A stretch of 64,000 nucleotides of DNA from Mycolicibacterium goodii (GTDB lineage Bacteria > Actinomycetota > Actinomycetes > Mycobacteriales > Mycobacteriaceae). The position numbers and the translations under genes were made by a program. Location of the stretch: contig NZ_CP092364.2 in assembly GCF_022370755.2 (NCBI RefSeq), forward strand, positions 6,014,001 to 6,078,000. The letters are read 5' to 3'. The notes under the pieces were generated by a model. That model was not told where the DNA came from. It was given only the letters and a program-made list of their open reading frames with translations, and made no database searches. This document shows, piece by piece, positions 50,307-59,209 of the stretch (its first letter is position 1; the number at the start of each line of letters is the position of its first letter).

Positions 50307-51200
50307 ATGCGTCAAACGCATATCGCTGGTGTTGATCTGAATTTGCTCCCGGCACTGTTCGTACTGCTGGAAGAACGCCAGGTGTCACGTGCCGCGACAC
50401 GCGTCGGCCTGAGTCAGCCCGCGATGAGCCGCGCGCTGCAGCGGCTGCGTCGGATCTTCGACGACGCGTTGCTGGTTCCCGGCCGCGACGGTTACACACT
50501 GACACCACGGGCCGAGCGGCTACGGACACGGCTGGCCGGGGTGATGCCGGAACTCGATGCGCTGTTCGGGCCGGAACACTTCGAGCCGGGCACCGCGACC
50601 GGCTCGTACCGCCTGGCGCTGAGCGACTACTCGGTCGCGCTTTTCGGCGCAGACCTGGCGCGCACGATCCATCAGCGCTCGCCCGGTTCGTCGGTCGTCT
50701 ACCAGCAACTCGGCGACGAGGCCTTTGCCGAGTTGAACGCCGGCGGCATCGATCTGCTGGTCCTCGGCAGGCCGGCGCCGTCACACCTCGCCTACCGTGA
50801 ACTGTTCACCGATCACTTCGTGTGCGCGGTCTCGCACGGTCATCCGCTGGCCGACCGCGGGCAGTTGTCCATCGACGACTATCTGAAGTACCCCCACATC
50901 CGTATCGAGATCGAGCAGGGCACCACCCACCTCATCGAGGACGCGCTACCCGGCCCGCGGAAAGTGGCCATCTCCACGCCCTTCTACACCTTCGCGGTGG
51001 ACATGCTCTCGGGCACCGACCTGGTGGTGACCTTCCCTGCCCGCCTCGTCGCCAAGCTCACCAATCCGTCCGGGGTGCGGATCGTGGACGCGCCCGAGAG
51101 TTTTCCCGAGCTACCGTTCTATGCCGTGTGGCATCCCCGGTTGGACCACGACGCGAGCCATCGGTGGCTGCGCAGCATGCTGTACCAGCTCACCGCCTGA
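50307..51200 (+). CDS. LysR family transcriptional regulator (NodD-like)
   Basis: The 297-residue protein has the LTTR N-terminus (DLNLLPALFVLLEERQVSRA, VGLSQPAMSRALQRLRRIFD) with effector domain DYSVALFGADLARTIHQRSP, as in NodD/DntR-like regulators. A T-N11-A box sits at its start. It is convergent with the amidase (7 bp apart) that ends the ABC operon, which may be a regulatory target. Confidence 0.92.
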   Translation: MRQTHIAGVDLNLLPALFVLLEERQVSRAATRVGLSQPAMSRALQRLRRIFDDALLVPGRDGYTLTPRAERLRTRLAGVMPELDALFGPEHFEPGTATGSYRLALSDYSVALFGADLARTIHQRSPGSSVVYQQLGDEAFAELNAGGIDLLVLGRPAPSHLAYRELFTDHFVCAVSHGHPLADRGQLSIDDYLKYPHIRIEIEQGTTHLIEDALPGPRKVAISTPFYTFAVDMLSGTDLVVTFPARLVAKLTNPSGVRIVDAPESFPELPFYAVWHPRLDHDASHRWLRSMLYQLTA

Positions 51201-51206
51201 CCGCCG

Positions 51207-52676
51207 TCACACCGGAGCGACGCGCCCCTGCCACGGCATCGCCTCTTCGAGCTGCGCCGCGAGAGAGATCAGCAGCGATTCACCTTCCAACGGGCCGACG
51301 AACTGGACCCCCAGCGGCAGACCGTCGGCCGTCCAGTGCAGCGGCAGCGTGATCGCGGGCCGCCCCGTGATGTTCGCCAGTTGCGTGTAGGGCACCCAGG
51401 CCAGGTTTCTGTCGACGGTGTCGTCGAGCATCTTTGTGAACCGCAGCAGACCCGCGGACCGGGTCTTGAGCAGCACGTCGGACCCGCGCTTGAGCAACTC
51501 GGGCAGGTCGAACTCGCCGATCCGCGGTGGGGGCGTGGCCAGCGTCGGCGTCATCAGCAGGTCGTAGGACTCGAAGAACGTGGTGAGCCGACGCGTGTGG
51601 TCGTGGCGGCGCTGCACGGCGTCGAGGTACGCGACGCTGCCGGTCGCGCGGCCGATGGCGGCCAGGATGAGCGTGTCGCGCTCGAACCCGTCGTCGCGCG
51701 CACCCGAGATCCGCTTGGCCTCGTCGAGTTCCCATGCGATGTGGACGAACCAGGAGCGCAAGAACTCGCGCGCCAGGGCCGCATCGTCGAACGGCGCCTG
51801 GGGAAGCTCCTCGACGTGGTGACCGAGATCGGTGAGCGTCTTCATGGTCGATTCGACCGCCGCATACGCCTCGCGGTGCGGGTTCGGGTTGATGGCGGCA
51901 GGCACGCGCATCCCGACCCGCAGCTTGCCCGGCTCCGCACCCACCGCCGATGCGAATGACGCGTCGGGCAGTTTCGGCGCGTACGGCCCGCCCGGCTCGC
52001 CTCCGCCGATCACGTCGAGCATCGCCGCGGTGTCGCGCACCGTGCGGGAGACCACGCCCTGTACGGCCGACCCGTGCAGCGATTCCGCCGACGCCGGTCC
52101 CATCGGCGTCAACCCGCGCCCCGGTTTCAGGCCCACGAGACCGCAGCACGCCGCCGGGATCCGGATCGACCCGCCGCCGTCGTTGGCGCCCGCGCACGGC
52201 ACGATGCCCGCGGCGACCGCGGCCGCCGACCCGCCCGATGACCCGCCGGGCGTGCGGGCCAGATCCCACGGATTACGGGTCGGGCCCCACGCCTGCGGCT
52301 CGGTGATGCCTTTCGCCCCGAACTCCGGCGTGTTGGTCTTGCCGAAGATCACCAGACCCGCGTCGATCCAGCGCTGCACGACCGTCGCGTGCTCGGTGGC
52401 CCGCACCGACTTCAGCGCACGGGAACCGCGCGACGTGGGCAGGCCGGCGTAGTCCTGGCCGAGATCCTTGATCAGGAACGGGACCCCGCTGAAGGGGCCG
52501 TCAGCCGCGTCGGCCGGCGCGGCGGGAACGTCGCGCACGATCGCGTTGATCCTCGGGTTGACCGCGGCGGCACGCTCGGTGGCCACCTCGAGCAACTCGG
52601 CGGCCGTCACCTCCTTGTCGGCAACGAGCTTGGCCAGTCCCGTGGCGTCGAATGTGCGGTACTCGTCGAAATTCAC
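51207..52676 (-). CDS. amidase signature family hydrolase
   Basis: The 489-residue protein starts at GTG 52676. The Ser-cisSer-Lys triad motifs are present: Lys in VPFLIKDLGQDYAG, GGSSGGSAAAVAAG with the cis-Ser, and the nucleophile in GGGSIRIPAACCGLVGLKPG. Typical cytosolic amidase length. It follows the phosphohydrolase gene by 46 bp on the same strand as the ABC importer and could hydrolyse an amide imported by that system; this is inferred. Confidence 0.9.
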   Translation of the reverse strand: MNFDEYRTFDATGLAKLVADKEVTAAELLEVATERAAAVNPRINAIVRDVPAAPADAADGPFSGVPFLIKDLGQDYAGLPTSRGSRALKSVRATEHATVVQRWIDAGLVIFGKTNTPEFGAKGITEPQAWGPTRNPWDLARTPGGSSGGSAAAVAAGIVPCAGANDGGGSIRIPAACCGLVGLKPGRGLTPMGPASAESLHGSAVQGVVSRTVRDTAAMLDVIGGGEPGGPYAPKLPDASFASAVGAEPGKLRVGMRVPAAINPNPHREAYAAVESTMKTLTDLGHHVEELPQAPFDDAALAREFLRSWFVHIAWELDEAKRISGARDDGFERDTLILAAIGRATGSVAYLDAVQRRHDHTRRLTTFFESYDLLMTPTLATPPPRIGEFDLPELLKRGSDVLLKTRSAGLLRFTKMLDDTVDRNLAWVPYTQLANITGRPAITLPLHWTADGLPLGVQFVGPLEGESLLISLAAQLEEAMPWQGRVAPV

Positions 52677-52722
52677 CGTTCGACCGTAGATGCCGGTGAC
52701 CTGTTTCGGGCGCGGCCCGCGA

Positions 52723-53742
52723 TCAGGTGAACACCGACAACGCCAGACCCGCCCAGTCCTCGGCACGAGGCCGGCGGTGTCGCCATATCTGCGCGATGCG
52801 GCTGACCGCCGGGTGCCCGCCGGCGGCGACGGCCACCTGTCCGCGGGTTCTCGGCCCGCCGTGTGCCCCACCGCGGGCGGGGTGTCCTGCTGCCGCGAAC
52901 CAGTGATGACGCTCGCTCGCGGCCACCCGAAGCTCCGATTCCACCAGCCACGACCGCTCGATGCCTGCCACATCGGACAACCAGCGGGCGTCGGCGGCGC
53001 CCGGACCGACGATCACGGCCGCGGTGCCCTCGTGGAACACCGTCGCGTCGACGCCGCGGGTCGCGGCCAGGCCGACGAGATCGATGCGACGGTCGTCGTG
53101 GATCGTCTCCTGGTCGTGGTCCGATGTGACCAACAGCAGCAGGTCGTCCCAGTGCGGCCGCAGCGCGTTCACCAGCGAGGCCAGCGCCGTGTCAGAAGTG
53201 CGGTACGACGCCGCCGCGGCTTCGCTGTCCGGTCCGTGTAGATGGGACGCCGTGTCGGGGCCGTTGAGGTGCACCACGAGCAGGTCCGGACGGCGTTCGA
53301 CGGCGGCAAGGGCGTGGGGCAGTACCTCGGCATCGACGGCGTAACCGAACTCGTCGCGTACCGTGCCGTTCGGTAGGACCCCTTCCGGTGGCCAGTGCCG
53401 CCCCGCGGTTCGCGCCCGGCCCACGTCGATCAGGTACTGGTCGCCGACCACGAACTCCGTGTCGCGGTTGCCCGTACGTTCGAAAATCGTGCGGGGCGAC
53501 GCGGTAGCGGCCAGTTCGTGTCCGAACAGCGGGTTGGCGAACACCCGGTGCTGAGCCGGCGAGCTGCCGGTCACCAGAGTCAGGATGTTGGGATAGGTCG
53601 CCGAGCACAACACGGCCTCCGAGCCGTCGGGCCGCCAGGCACCCGAGGTGGCAAGGGAATACAGCGTCGGCATCGTGCCGGGCCGCACTTGTCGCGCGCC
53701 CACACCGTCGAGGATGACGAGAACCACCATCGGCCCGGTCAC
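52723..53742 (-). CDS. alkaline-phosphatase-superfamily phosphodiesterase / phosphonoacetate-hydrolase-like
   Basis: The 339-residue protein has the superfamily metal motifs: LVILDGVGARQV, nucleophile Thr in CSATYPNILTLVTG, HLNGPDTASHLHG and LVTSDHDQETIHDD, then a terminal GGHP. These match phosphonoacetate hydrolase or nucleotide pyrophosphatase/phosphodiesterases. It starts at GTG 53742, overlapping the ATPase stop (GTGA), so it belongs to the importer operon. Together with the PhnF-type operator a phosphonate or phosphoester substrate is suggested. It lacks a signal peptide. Confidence 0.78.
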   Translation of the reverse strand: MTGPMVVLVILDGVGARQVRPGTMPTLYSLATSGAWRPDGSEAVLCSATYPNILTLVTGSSPAQHRVFANPLFGHELAATASPRTIFERTGNRDTEFVVGDQYLIDVGRARTAGRHWPPEGVLPNGTVRDEFGYAVDAEVLPHALAAVERRPDLLVVHLNGPDTASHLHGPDSEAAAASYRTSDTALASLVNALRPHWDDLLLLVTSDHDQETIHDDRRIDLVGLAATRGVDATVFHEGTAAVIVGPGAADARWLSDVAGIERSWLVESELRVAASERHHWFAAAGHPARGGAHGGPRTRGQVAVAAGGHPAVSRIAQIWRHRRPRAEDWAGLALSVFT

Positions 53743-54782
53743 GAGGCGAACACCCGAACCTTCTCCGGTGCGACGAGCACGCAGACACGTTGTCCCGGTG
53801 AGAAATTCGCCGCCGAGCGGGAGGGCAGATCGACATGCACCGTCTGGTCCGCGGACTCGCCCGCGACCGTGACGTACACCCGGCTCGTGGCGCCGAGGAA
53901 CACCACCACGTCGACTGTTCCCGTCACGCCCTGCTGCGCGGTGAGCCGGACGTCTTCGGGACGGAACACCGCAAGGGCCTTGCCGTTCGCACCGTCTGGG
54001 GCCGGTACCGCGAAGGCCGTGCCCCAACGGACGATCCGGTCGGCATCGACCGGCAACTCCAGCGCGTTGCGGGAACCGACGAACGTTGCCGCGAACCTCG
54101 AGGCGGGTCGCTCGTAGATCTCGGCGGGCGCAGCCACTTCCAGGATGCGACCCCGATCCATGACCGCGACGCGGTCGGCGACCGCCATCGCCTCGGACTG
54201 ATCGTGCGTGACGAAAACCGCTGTGGTGCCGACCCGGTGCTGGATGCGCCGGATCTCGTCGCGCAGGTCGTTGCGGATCGCGGCGTCGAGTGCGGCAAGC
54301 GGTTCGTCGAGCAGCAGGACGTCGGGTTCTGGAGCGAGTGCGCGCGCGAGCGCCACCCGTTGTTGTTGACCACCGGAAAGCTGGTTGGGGTAACGGTCCG
54401 CGAGTGACGTCATGCCGATCAGCTCGAGCAGTTCGGCGACCCGTCGGCAACGCTGTGCGCGCCGCTGCTTCCTGATGATGAGGGGAAACGAGATGTTGTC
54501 CGCGACAGTCATGTTGGGAAAAAGCGCGTAGTGCTGGAACACCATGCCGATCGGGCGCAACCGGGCAGGCACCATGGTGACGTCGCGGTCACCGATCCGG
54601 ATGGCTCCGCGGTCGAGCGGGTTGAGGCCCGCGATGGCCCGCAGCAGCGATGTCTTGCCGCAGCCCGACGGCCCGAGAAGTGCGACCATCTGCCCGGGGT
54701 CGATCTGCAATGAGATGTTGTCGAGCGCGATGGTGGACCCGTAGGCCTTTGTGGCCGAGTCGATCTGAACTGCACTGGGCAC
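53739..54782 (-). CDS. ABC transporter ATP-binding protein (PotA/PhnT-like)
   Basis: The GTG at 54782 follows GGAGTCAGC. The 347-residue protein has Walker A GPSGCGKTS, Q-loop VFQHYALFPNMTV, signature LSGGQQQRVALARAL, Walker B VLLLDEPLAALD, and a C-terminal TOBE domain (LAVFRPEDVRL, VDVVVFLGATSRVYV). This is the iron/polyamine/2-aminoethylphosphonate branch. It energises the two permeases upstream. Confidence 0.93.
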   Translation of the reverse strand: MPSAVQIDSATKAYGSTIALDNISLQIDPGQMVALLGPSGCGKTSLLRAIAGLNPLDRGAIRIGDRDVTMVPARLRPIGMVFQHYALFPNMTVADNISFPLIIRKQRRAQRCRRVAELLELIGMTSLADRYPNQLSGGQQQRVALARALAPEPDVLLLDEPLAALDAAIRNDLRDEIRRIQHRVGTTAVFVTHDQSEAMAVADRVAVMDRGRILEVAAPAEIYERPASRFAATFVGSRNALELPVDADRIVRWGTAFAVPAPDGANGKALAVFRPEDVRLTAQQGVTGTVDVVVFLGATSRVYVTVAGESADQTVHVDLPSRSAANFSPGQRVCVLVAPEKVRVFAS

Positions 54783-54790
54783 GCTGACTC

Positions 54791-55621
54791 CTATCGTGTG
54801 TTGCCGATGGCGGGGAGCAGGCGCAGGGGTTGGCCCCTGCCGGTCCGCGCGATGAGCACCGAGACGACGAACATGAGCAAGAAGGTGAAGATCGCCATGA
54901 CGGCGACGCCGTTGGGGTTTCCTCGGGTGTCCTGCAGTGCGGCGACCTGCCAGACCGGCAACGTCTCGAAGGAACTGCCGGTGATGACGCGCGCGATCGA
55001 GTACTCGCCGAAGGACGTCGCGAAGGTCAGGATCGCTCCGGTGAGGATGCCGGTGCGGATGTTCGGGATGACGACACGGAAAAGCGTCGACAGCGGTGAG
55101 GCGCCGGAGGTCTCGGCCGCCTCGGACAACTGCCGTACCCCTGCCGCGCTCATGGCGCCGTCCACCGGCCACAGGAAGAATGGGAATGCCAGCGCGACGT
55201 GTCCGAGTACGACCAGAAGCGGGCTCGATTCCCACGGTTGGGTGAACTCGCTGGCACCCGCGAGGCGTTTGATGCCGTACGCCAGCACCACGAACGGCAG
55301 GGCGAACGGCAGCAGTGCGCACAGTTGCATCACCGTGCGGATGCGCGGGTTGCGGATGTGACCCCAGTAGAGGGCGGGCAGCACGACGACCGCCACCACC
55401 ACGACGGTGACGGCCGCCAGCCAGCCCGACCGCAGCAGTGCCGAGACCACCCGTGGTTCGCTGAACGTGTTCAGCCACCATGCGAGGGTGTAGCCGTCCG
55501 GCAACGCCCTCCCGCGCCACACCGTGGCCAGCGAGTAGAGCAGGGTCGCGGCGACCGGCAGCGCGAGGAACGCGGCCCAGAGGCCGAGGAGTACCCAGCG
55601 TGGCGCGTCGAGCCGTCTCAT
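54791..55621 (-). CDS. ABC transporter permease 2
   Basis: The ATG at 55621 overlaps the stop of permease 1 by ATGA. The 276-residue protein has six helices with the permease EAA-type loop AAETSGASPLSTLFRVVIP, a fold common to PotC/PhnV-like permeases. It forms the membrane channel with permease 1. The ATPase starts 9 bp downstream. Confidence 0.92.
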   Translation of the reverse strand: MRRLDAPRWVLLGLWAAFLALPVAATLLYSLATVWRGRALPDGYTLAWWLNTFSEPRVVSALLRSGWLAAVTVVVVAVVVLPALYWGHIRNPRIRTVMQLCALLPFALPFVVLAYGIKRLAGASEFTQPWESSPLLVVLGHVALAFPFFLWPVDGAMSAAGVRQLSEAAETSGASPLSTLFRVVIPNIRTGILTGAILTFATSFGEYSIARVITGSSFETLPVWQVAALQDTRGNPNGVAVMAIFTFLLMFVVSVLIARTGRGQPLRLLPAIGNTR

Positions 55622-56571
55622 CGCAGGTTCTCCAAGCGTGCCAGCATCCGGGCGGCGATGAGGCGATAGAGCACGAGCGCCACCGCCGACATGGCCATCA
55701 GGAAGACCGCGAGCGCCGCGGCCCGCTCGAAGCGGTTCGTCCCGCCCGTTGCCGAGAACAGGAAGTTTCCCAGCCGGGTGGTGATCAACGACGTCGCCGT
55801 CGTCTCGCCGAGAAGCGCGTAGGGGACCGAGAACTGACCGAGTGACCAGGCGAAGGTCAGGACCCAGCCCGAGATCAGGAACGGGCACAACACCGGGAGA
55901 CCGACGCGACGCCAGTAGTGCCACCGGGTCCCGCCCGCGGCCTGCACCGCATCCCACCACTCGGTACGCAGCACCGACATGGCAGGCAGCACCAACAACA
56001 CATAGAGCGGCAGGATGAAGTACATGTAGGTGACGACCAGACCCCAGAACGAGTACAGGTCGAACCCCAACGCGTACCCGAACCAGTCCTGCAGGAGGAG
56101 CCGAACGAAACCGACTGCGCCCAAGGTCGAAACCACCGCGATCGCCAGAGATGCGCCGCCGAAGTTCGCGGCCACATTGAGCAATGCCTGTGCGGCCGTG
56201 CGTCCGCGGCGGGCGAGTCCGGAAACCAGGTGGGCGAGCACCGATCCCACGGCGAGGCACAGCGTCGCCACGACCGCCGACAACCCGAGGGAGCGCACCA
56301 TGGCTGCGCGGGTGATCTGCTGGGCGAAGATGTCCTGCCACGGTTGCAGTGTCCAGCCACCGTCCGGACCGCTGAAGCTGGTTCGGATCAGCCAGAGCCC
56401 CGCGCCGGCAAGCACTCCGCCCGCGGTGACGAGGAACGGCACCGCGGGACCCCACTGCGTGACGATGCGGCGAAGCGCCCCGAGGGTGCGTCGGGAACCC
56501 GCGGTCGGGAGGCCCTGCCCCACCGAGACGTCGTCGGTGGGGCCGGCCACCTCACGGCTGATGGTGGTCAT
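55618..56571 (-). CDS. ABC transporter permease 1
   Basis: The ATG at 56571 overlaps the binding-protein stop by ATGA. The 317-residue protein has six to seven membrane helices with an EAA-type loop (WDAVQAAGGTRWHYWRRVGLPV), as in PotB/PhnU-like permeases. The N-terminal 40 residues are cytoplasmic and hydrophilic. It pairs with permease 2 downstream. Confidence 0.92.
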   Translation of the reverse strand: MTTISREVAGPTDDVSVGQGLPTAGSRRTLGALRRIVTQWGPAVPFLVTAGGVLAGAGLWLIRTSFSGPDGGWTLQPWQDIFAQQITRAAMVRSLGLSAVVATLCLAVGSVLAHLVSGLARRGRTAAQALLNVAANFGGASLAIAVVSTLGAVGFVRLLLQDWFGYALGFDLYSFWGLVVTYMYFILPLYVLLVLPAMSVLRTEWWDAVQAAGGTRWHYWRRVGLPVLCPFLISGWVLTFAWSLGQFSVPYALLGETTATSLITTRLGNFLFSATGGTNRFERAAALAVFLMAMSAVALVLYRLIAARMLARLENLR

Positions 56572-57707
56572 CCGCCCGCGGTGAGGACGTCGTTCTCCCA
56601 GCGATCGGCGACCACCGAGGGATCCGGCCACGAATCATCGGGATATTGGATGACGTTGGCGTACTGGGCCTCGGGCAGCCAGTTGGCCTTCAGCTCGGCG
56701 GGCACGTCGAGCTTGCCCAGCGTGTACAGCACCGGGCGGGCACCCACCTTCGCGAAGGTCAGCTGTCCTTCCTTCGAAAGTGTGTGATCGAGAACGAGTT
56801 TGGCGAGGTCGGGATCCTCGGTCTTCTTGTTGCACATGGTCGCCGATGGCTGCCACACCCCGCCTTCGGCGGGGATGACGTTCTCGGTGTGGATGCCTTT
56901 GTCCTTGACGAGGTCGGCGGCCTGGATGTTGACGAAGTCGTACGCGAGCCGGATCGGCGTCTCGCCACGTTCGAACGAGGCCGCCGAGAATTCGGCCTCG
57001 TTGCGCTGACCGAGTTTGTAGAACTCGGCCCAGTAATCCATGGCGGCGTCGAGGTCGAACTGTCCCTTGTTCTTGGACAGCGCGGCCGCGGTGGAGAAGA
57101 CCGTCGCCTGGCCGGTTCCCGAGGTGACCGGGTTGGAGATCGAGACCTTGCCTTTGTATTCCGGTTTGAGGAGGTCGGCGAACGACTTCGGTGGGTTCGG
57201 GATCACGTCGGTGTTGGTCATTATCGAGATGACGCCCACCGCGGTGGCAACCCATCCACCGTCGGCGGCCTTGTAGGCGGCGGGCAGATCGGCCGCGGCC
57301 GCCGGTGTGTAGTTGAGCAGCACGCCTTCGGCCTCGGCGACCTGACCGAATGCGATACCGATGTCCGAGCACATCGGGGCATTCGTGGTCTCGTTCTTGA
57401 ACGCCGCGATCTCTTCGGCCGAACTCATGTCGGTGTCGACACGGTTGACGCCCTGTACGGCAAAGCCGTTGCAGCCAAGGTCATAGGTGTCGCATACGGA
57501 CTGGTAGAACTCCCCGAAGTTGATCCAGTCGTCGGGCATGCCCGCGGTCCGGAACTGCTTGGCCTGTTCCTTGGCGGCGTTGACGTCGGGCGGTGCCGAG
57601 GCATCGACCGCGGCACCACCGGCCGATGTGCCGCATGCCGCGAGCGGCAGCGTGACGGCGGCGAGTACGGCCGGCATCAGCCACCGTGACCAATTCTGTT
57701 GACCCAC
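56568..57707 (-). CDS. ABC transporter substrate-binding lipoprotein
   Basis: The GTG at 57707 is preceded by AGGAGGAGACAG, so the long frames above are ignored. The 379-residue protein has a signal peptide with a lipobox (AVTLPLAACGTS) and an iron/polyamine/AEP-type binding fold (DDWINFGEFYQSVCDTYDLG; YKGKVSISNPVTSGTGQ). It captures the substrate outside the membrane for the two permeases. A TGGTATAGACCA site lies 123 bp upstream. Confidence 0.92.
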   Translation of the reverse strand: MGQQNWSRWLMPAVLAAVTLPLAACGTSAGGAAVDASAPPDVNAAKEQAKQFRTAGMPDDWINFGEFYQSVCDTYDLGCNGFAVQGVNRVDTDMSSAEEIAAFKNETTNAPMCSDIGIAFGQVAEAEGVLLNYTPAAAADLPAAYKAADGGWVATAVGVISIMTNTDVIPNPPKSFADLLKPEYKGKVSISNPVTSGTGQATVFSTAAALSKNKGQFDLDAAMDYWAEFYKLGQRNEAEFSAASFERGETPIRLAYDFVNIQAADLVKDKGIHTENVIPAEGGVWQPSATMCNKKTEDPDLAKLVLDHTLSKEGQLTFAKVGARPVLYTLGKLDVPAELKANWLPEAQYANVIQYPDDSWPDPSVVADRWENDVLTAGG

Positions 57708-57829
57708 CTGTCTCCTCCTGAAGTCGCGGCGCTTCCTGATGTAGCCGCGCCATGGGTGCGACCCTCTCCGGAGACCGCGACGGTGCCTTGTCCGCGGAGT
57801 GTGCGAGGTGGGAACAGAAGGTGAAACTT

Positions 57830-57841
57830 TGGTATAGACCA
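57830..57841. promoter_or_regulatory. TGGTATAGACCA, HutC/GntR (PhnF-type) operator
   Basis: The 12-mer TGGTATAGACCA lies in TTGGT-ATAG-ACCAA (57829-57842), between the binding-protein gene and DUF2243. The identical sequence is the binding site of PhnF, the GntR/HutC repressor of phosphonate uptake in M. smegmatis. No PhnF gene is next to it, so regulation in trans is inferred. Confidence 0.75.
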
Positions 57842-57894
57842 ATTGGGCCTGGCGTGGCCGGTTTCGTCCGCATCTCGCCGGGTATGCCGGCGCC

Positions 57895-58368
57895 ATGCCC
57901 GACAAGAAGCCCAGCGTGTGGCCCAGCCTGCTCCTCGGCCTCGGGTTCGGCGGCTTCGTCGACGGCATCGTGCTGCACGAGATCTTGCAGTGGCATCACA
58001 TGATCAGCGGCGCCGAACCCACCGATACACTCGCGGGCCTCGAACTCAATGTGATCGCCGACGGGTTCTTCCACGTGGCCACATGGCTGTTGGTCTGGGC
58101 GGGCTCCATCATGACCCTGGTGTCATGGCGCCAGGGACGGCTCGCACCCACATGGTCGTTCCACTTCGGTCTGTTGCTGCTCGGCTGGGGCGTGTTCAAC
58201 GTCGTCGAAGGGCTCATCGACCATCAGATCCTCGGGGTGCATCACGTGCGCGACGATCTGGGCGCCCCACTGTCGTGGGACATCGGGTTCCTGATGTTCG
58301 GCCTCGCCCTCATCGGCGGTGGGTGGCTGTTGTACCGGCGCGGAACGCGTCGAGCCGTTCGTCCGTGA
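57895..58368 (+). CDS. DUF2243 integral membrane protein
   Basis: The 157-residue protein has four membrane helices and the DUF2243 pattern GLGFGGFVDGIVLHEILQWHHM, GFFHVATWLLVW and GLIDHQILGVHHVR. The His and Asp in helices could bind metal. Its function is unknown. It is divergent from the ABC operon across a 187-bp region with the PhnF-type site. Confidence 0.85.
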   Translation: MPDKKPSVWPSLLLGLGFGGFVDGIVLHEILQWHHMISGAEPTDTLAGLELNVIADGFFHVATWLLVWAGSIMTLVSWRQGRLAPTWSFHFGLLLLGWGVFNVVEGLIDHQILGVHHVRDDLGAPLSWDIGFLMFGLALIGGGWLLYRRGTRRAVRP

Positions 58369-58430
58369 GTGGGTCGCGGACAGGTGAAATTGCCGTTCGT
58401 ACCCGGGCGGGCACCGTCGTAGGCTGAGTC

Positions 58431-58883
58431 ATGCGTTCCCACAGCAACGTCGTCGGCGCCGCTGTCGGTATGGTCGCGGTCGTCGTCACGGTCGGTTTCA
58501 CGGGCACGGGGTGTGCCAAGACCGCAACCGGCACGCCGGTGGCCGATCCTGGCGCCGCCGCATCGACCAGGCCGTCGTCCGCCACCTCCACCGCCATGCC
58601 ATCCGCGCAAGCCGCCCCTGTCGGGTCGGCCGTCATGAGCGTCACCGGGGGCAGCGGCACGGTGACCATCCGCTACCGGATCAACGGTGGGCCGGAGCAG
58701 ACCGAGACGAACGTGACGCTGCCGTGGGAGAAGCAGTACTCGGTGTACGACGAGTTGGAGTCGGAGGTCACCGCAGATGGCGGGGACGCCTCGCTGATCT
58801 GTTCCATCACCATGGATGGCGACAAGTTGGTGTCGTTCAAGAGCGAGCCGCGACCCACGTGCAACTTCGCGTACTGGGGCTGA
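58431..58883 (+). CDS. MmpS-like lipoprotein
   Basis: The 150-residue protein has a signal sequence ending in the lipobox GTGC, a Ser/Thr/Pro-rich linker (about 30-60), and a beta-rich domain with GSGTVTIRYRINGGPEQTET and VTLPWEKQYSVYDELESEV, characteristic of MmpS accessory proteins. MmpS proteins work with MmpL exporters, but no MmpL gene is beside it, so the partner is elsewhere. Confidence 0.85.
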   Translation: MRSHSNVVGAAVGMVAVVVTVGFTGTGCAKTATGTPVADPGAAASTRPSSATSTAMPSAQAAPVGSAVMSVTGGSGTVTIRYRINGGPEQTETNVTLPWEKQYSVYDELESEVTADGGDASLICSITMDGDKLVSFKSEPRPTCNFAYWG

Positions 58884-58933
58884 CACCGTCGAGCCAAGGG
58901 TTTGACGGACTGCTGACCGGGAACCTAACGGGA

Positions 58934-59209
58934 GTGAGTACCTCCCAAGCGATCTACAAGCCATTGTCGATGGCGATCAGCGTCGCCGGCGGGTTGTTGG
59001 CGGGCAAGGTGTTCAGCGAGATCTGGCAACGGGTCAGCCGGACGGACCAGGAACCACCGGAGCCGGAGGATCTCTCCCGCTCGACTCGCGAAGCCATCAT
59101 CGCCGCGGCGATCCACGGCCTGATCGTCGGCGTGATCCGTGCCGGGCTGGCACGTGCGCAAGCCAAGGGCTTCCAGGCGCTCACCGACGAGGAGCTCGAC
59201 AGCGCGTGA
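58934..59209 (+). CDS. DUF4235 small membrane protein
   Basis: The 91-residue protein starts at GTG 58934 with YKPLSMAISVAGGLLAGKVFSEIW in the first helix, the DUF4235 pattern, and a second helix AIIAAAIHGLIVGVIRAGL. No function is known. Its last bases overlap the MTHFR-like gene by GTGA. The RBS is weak. Confidence 0.8.
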   Translation: MSTSQAIYKPLSMAISVAGGLLAGKVFSEIWQRVSRTDQEPPEPEDLSRSTREAIIAAAIHGLIVGVIRAGLARAQAKGFQALTDEELDSA

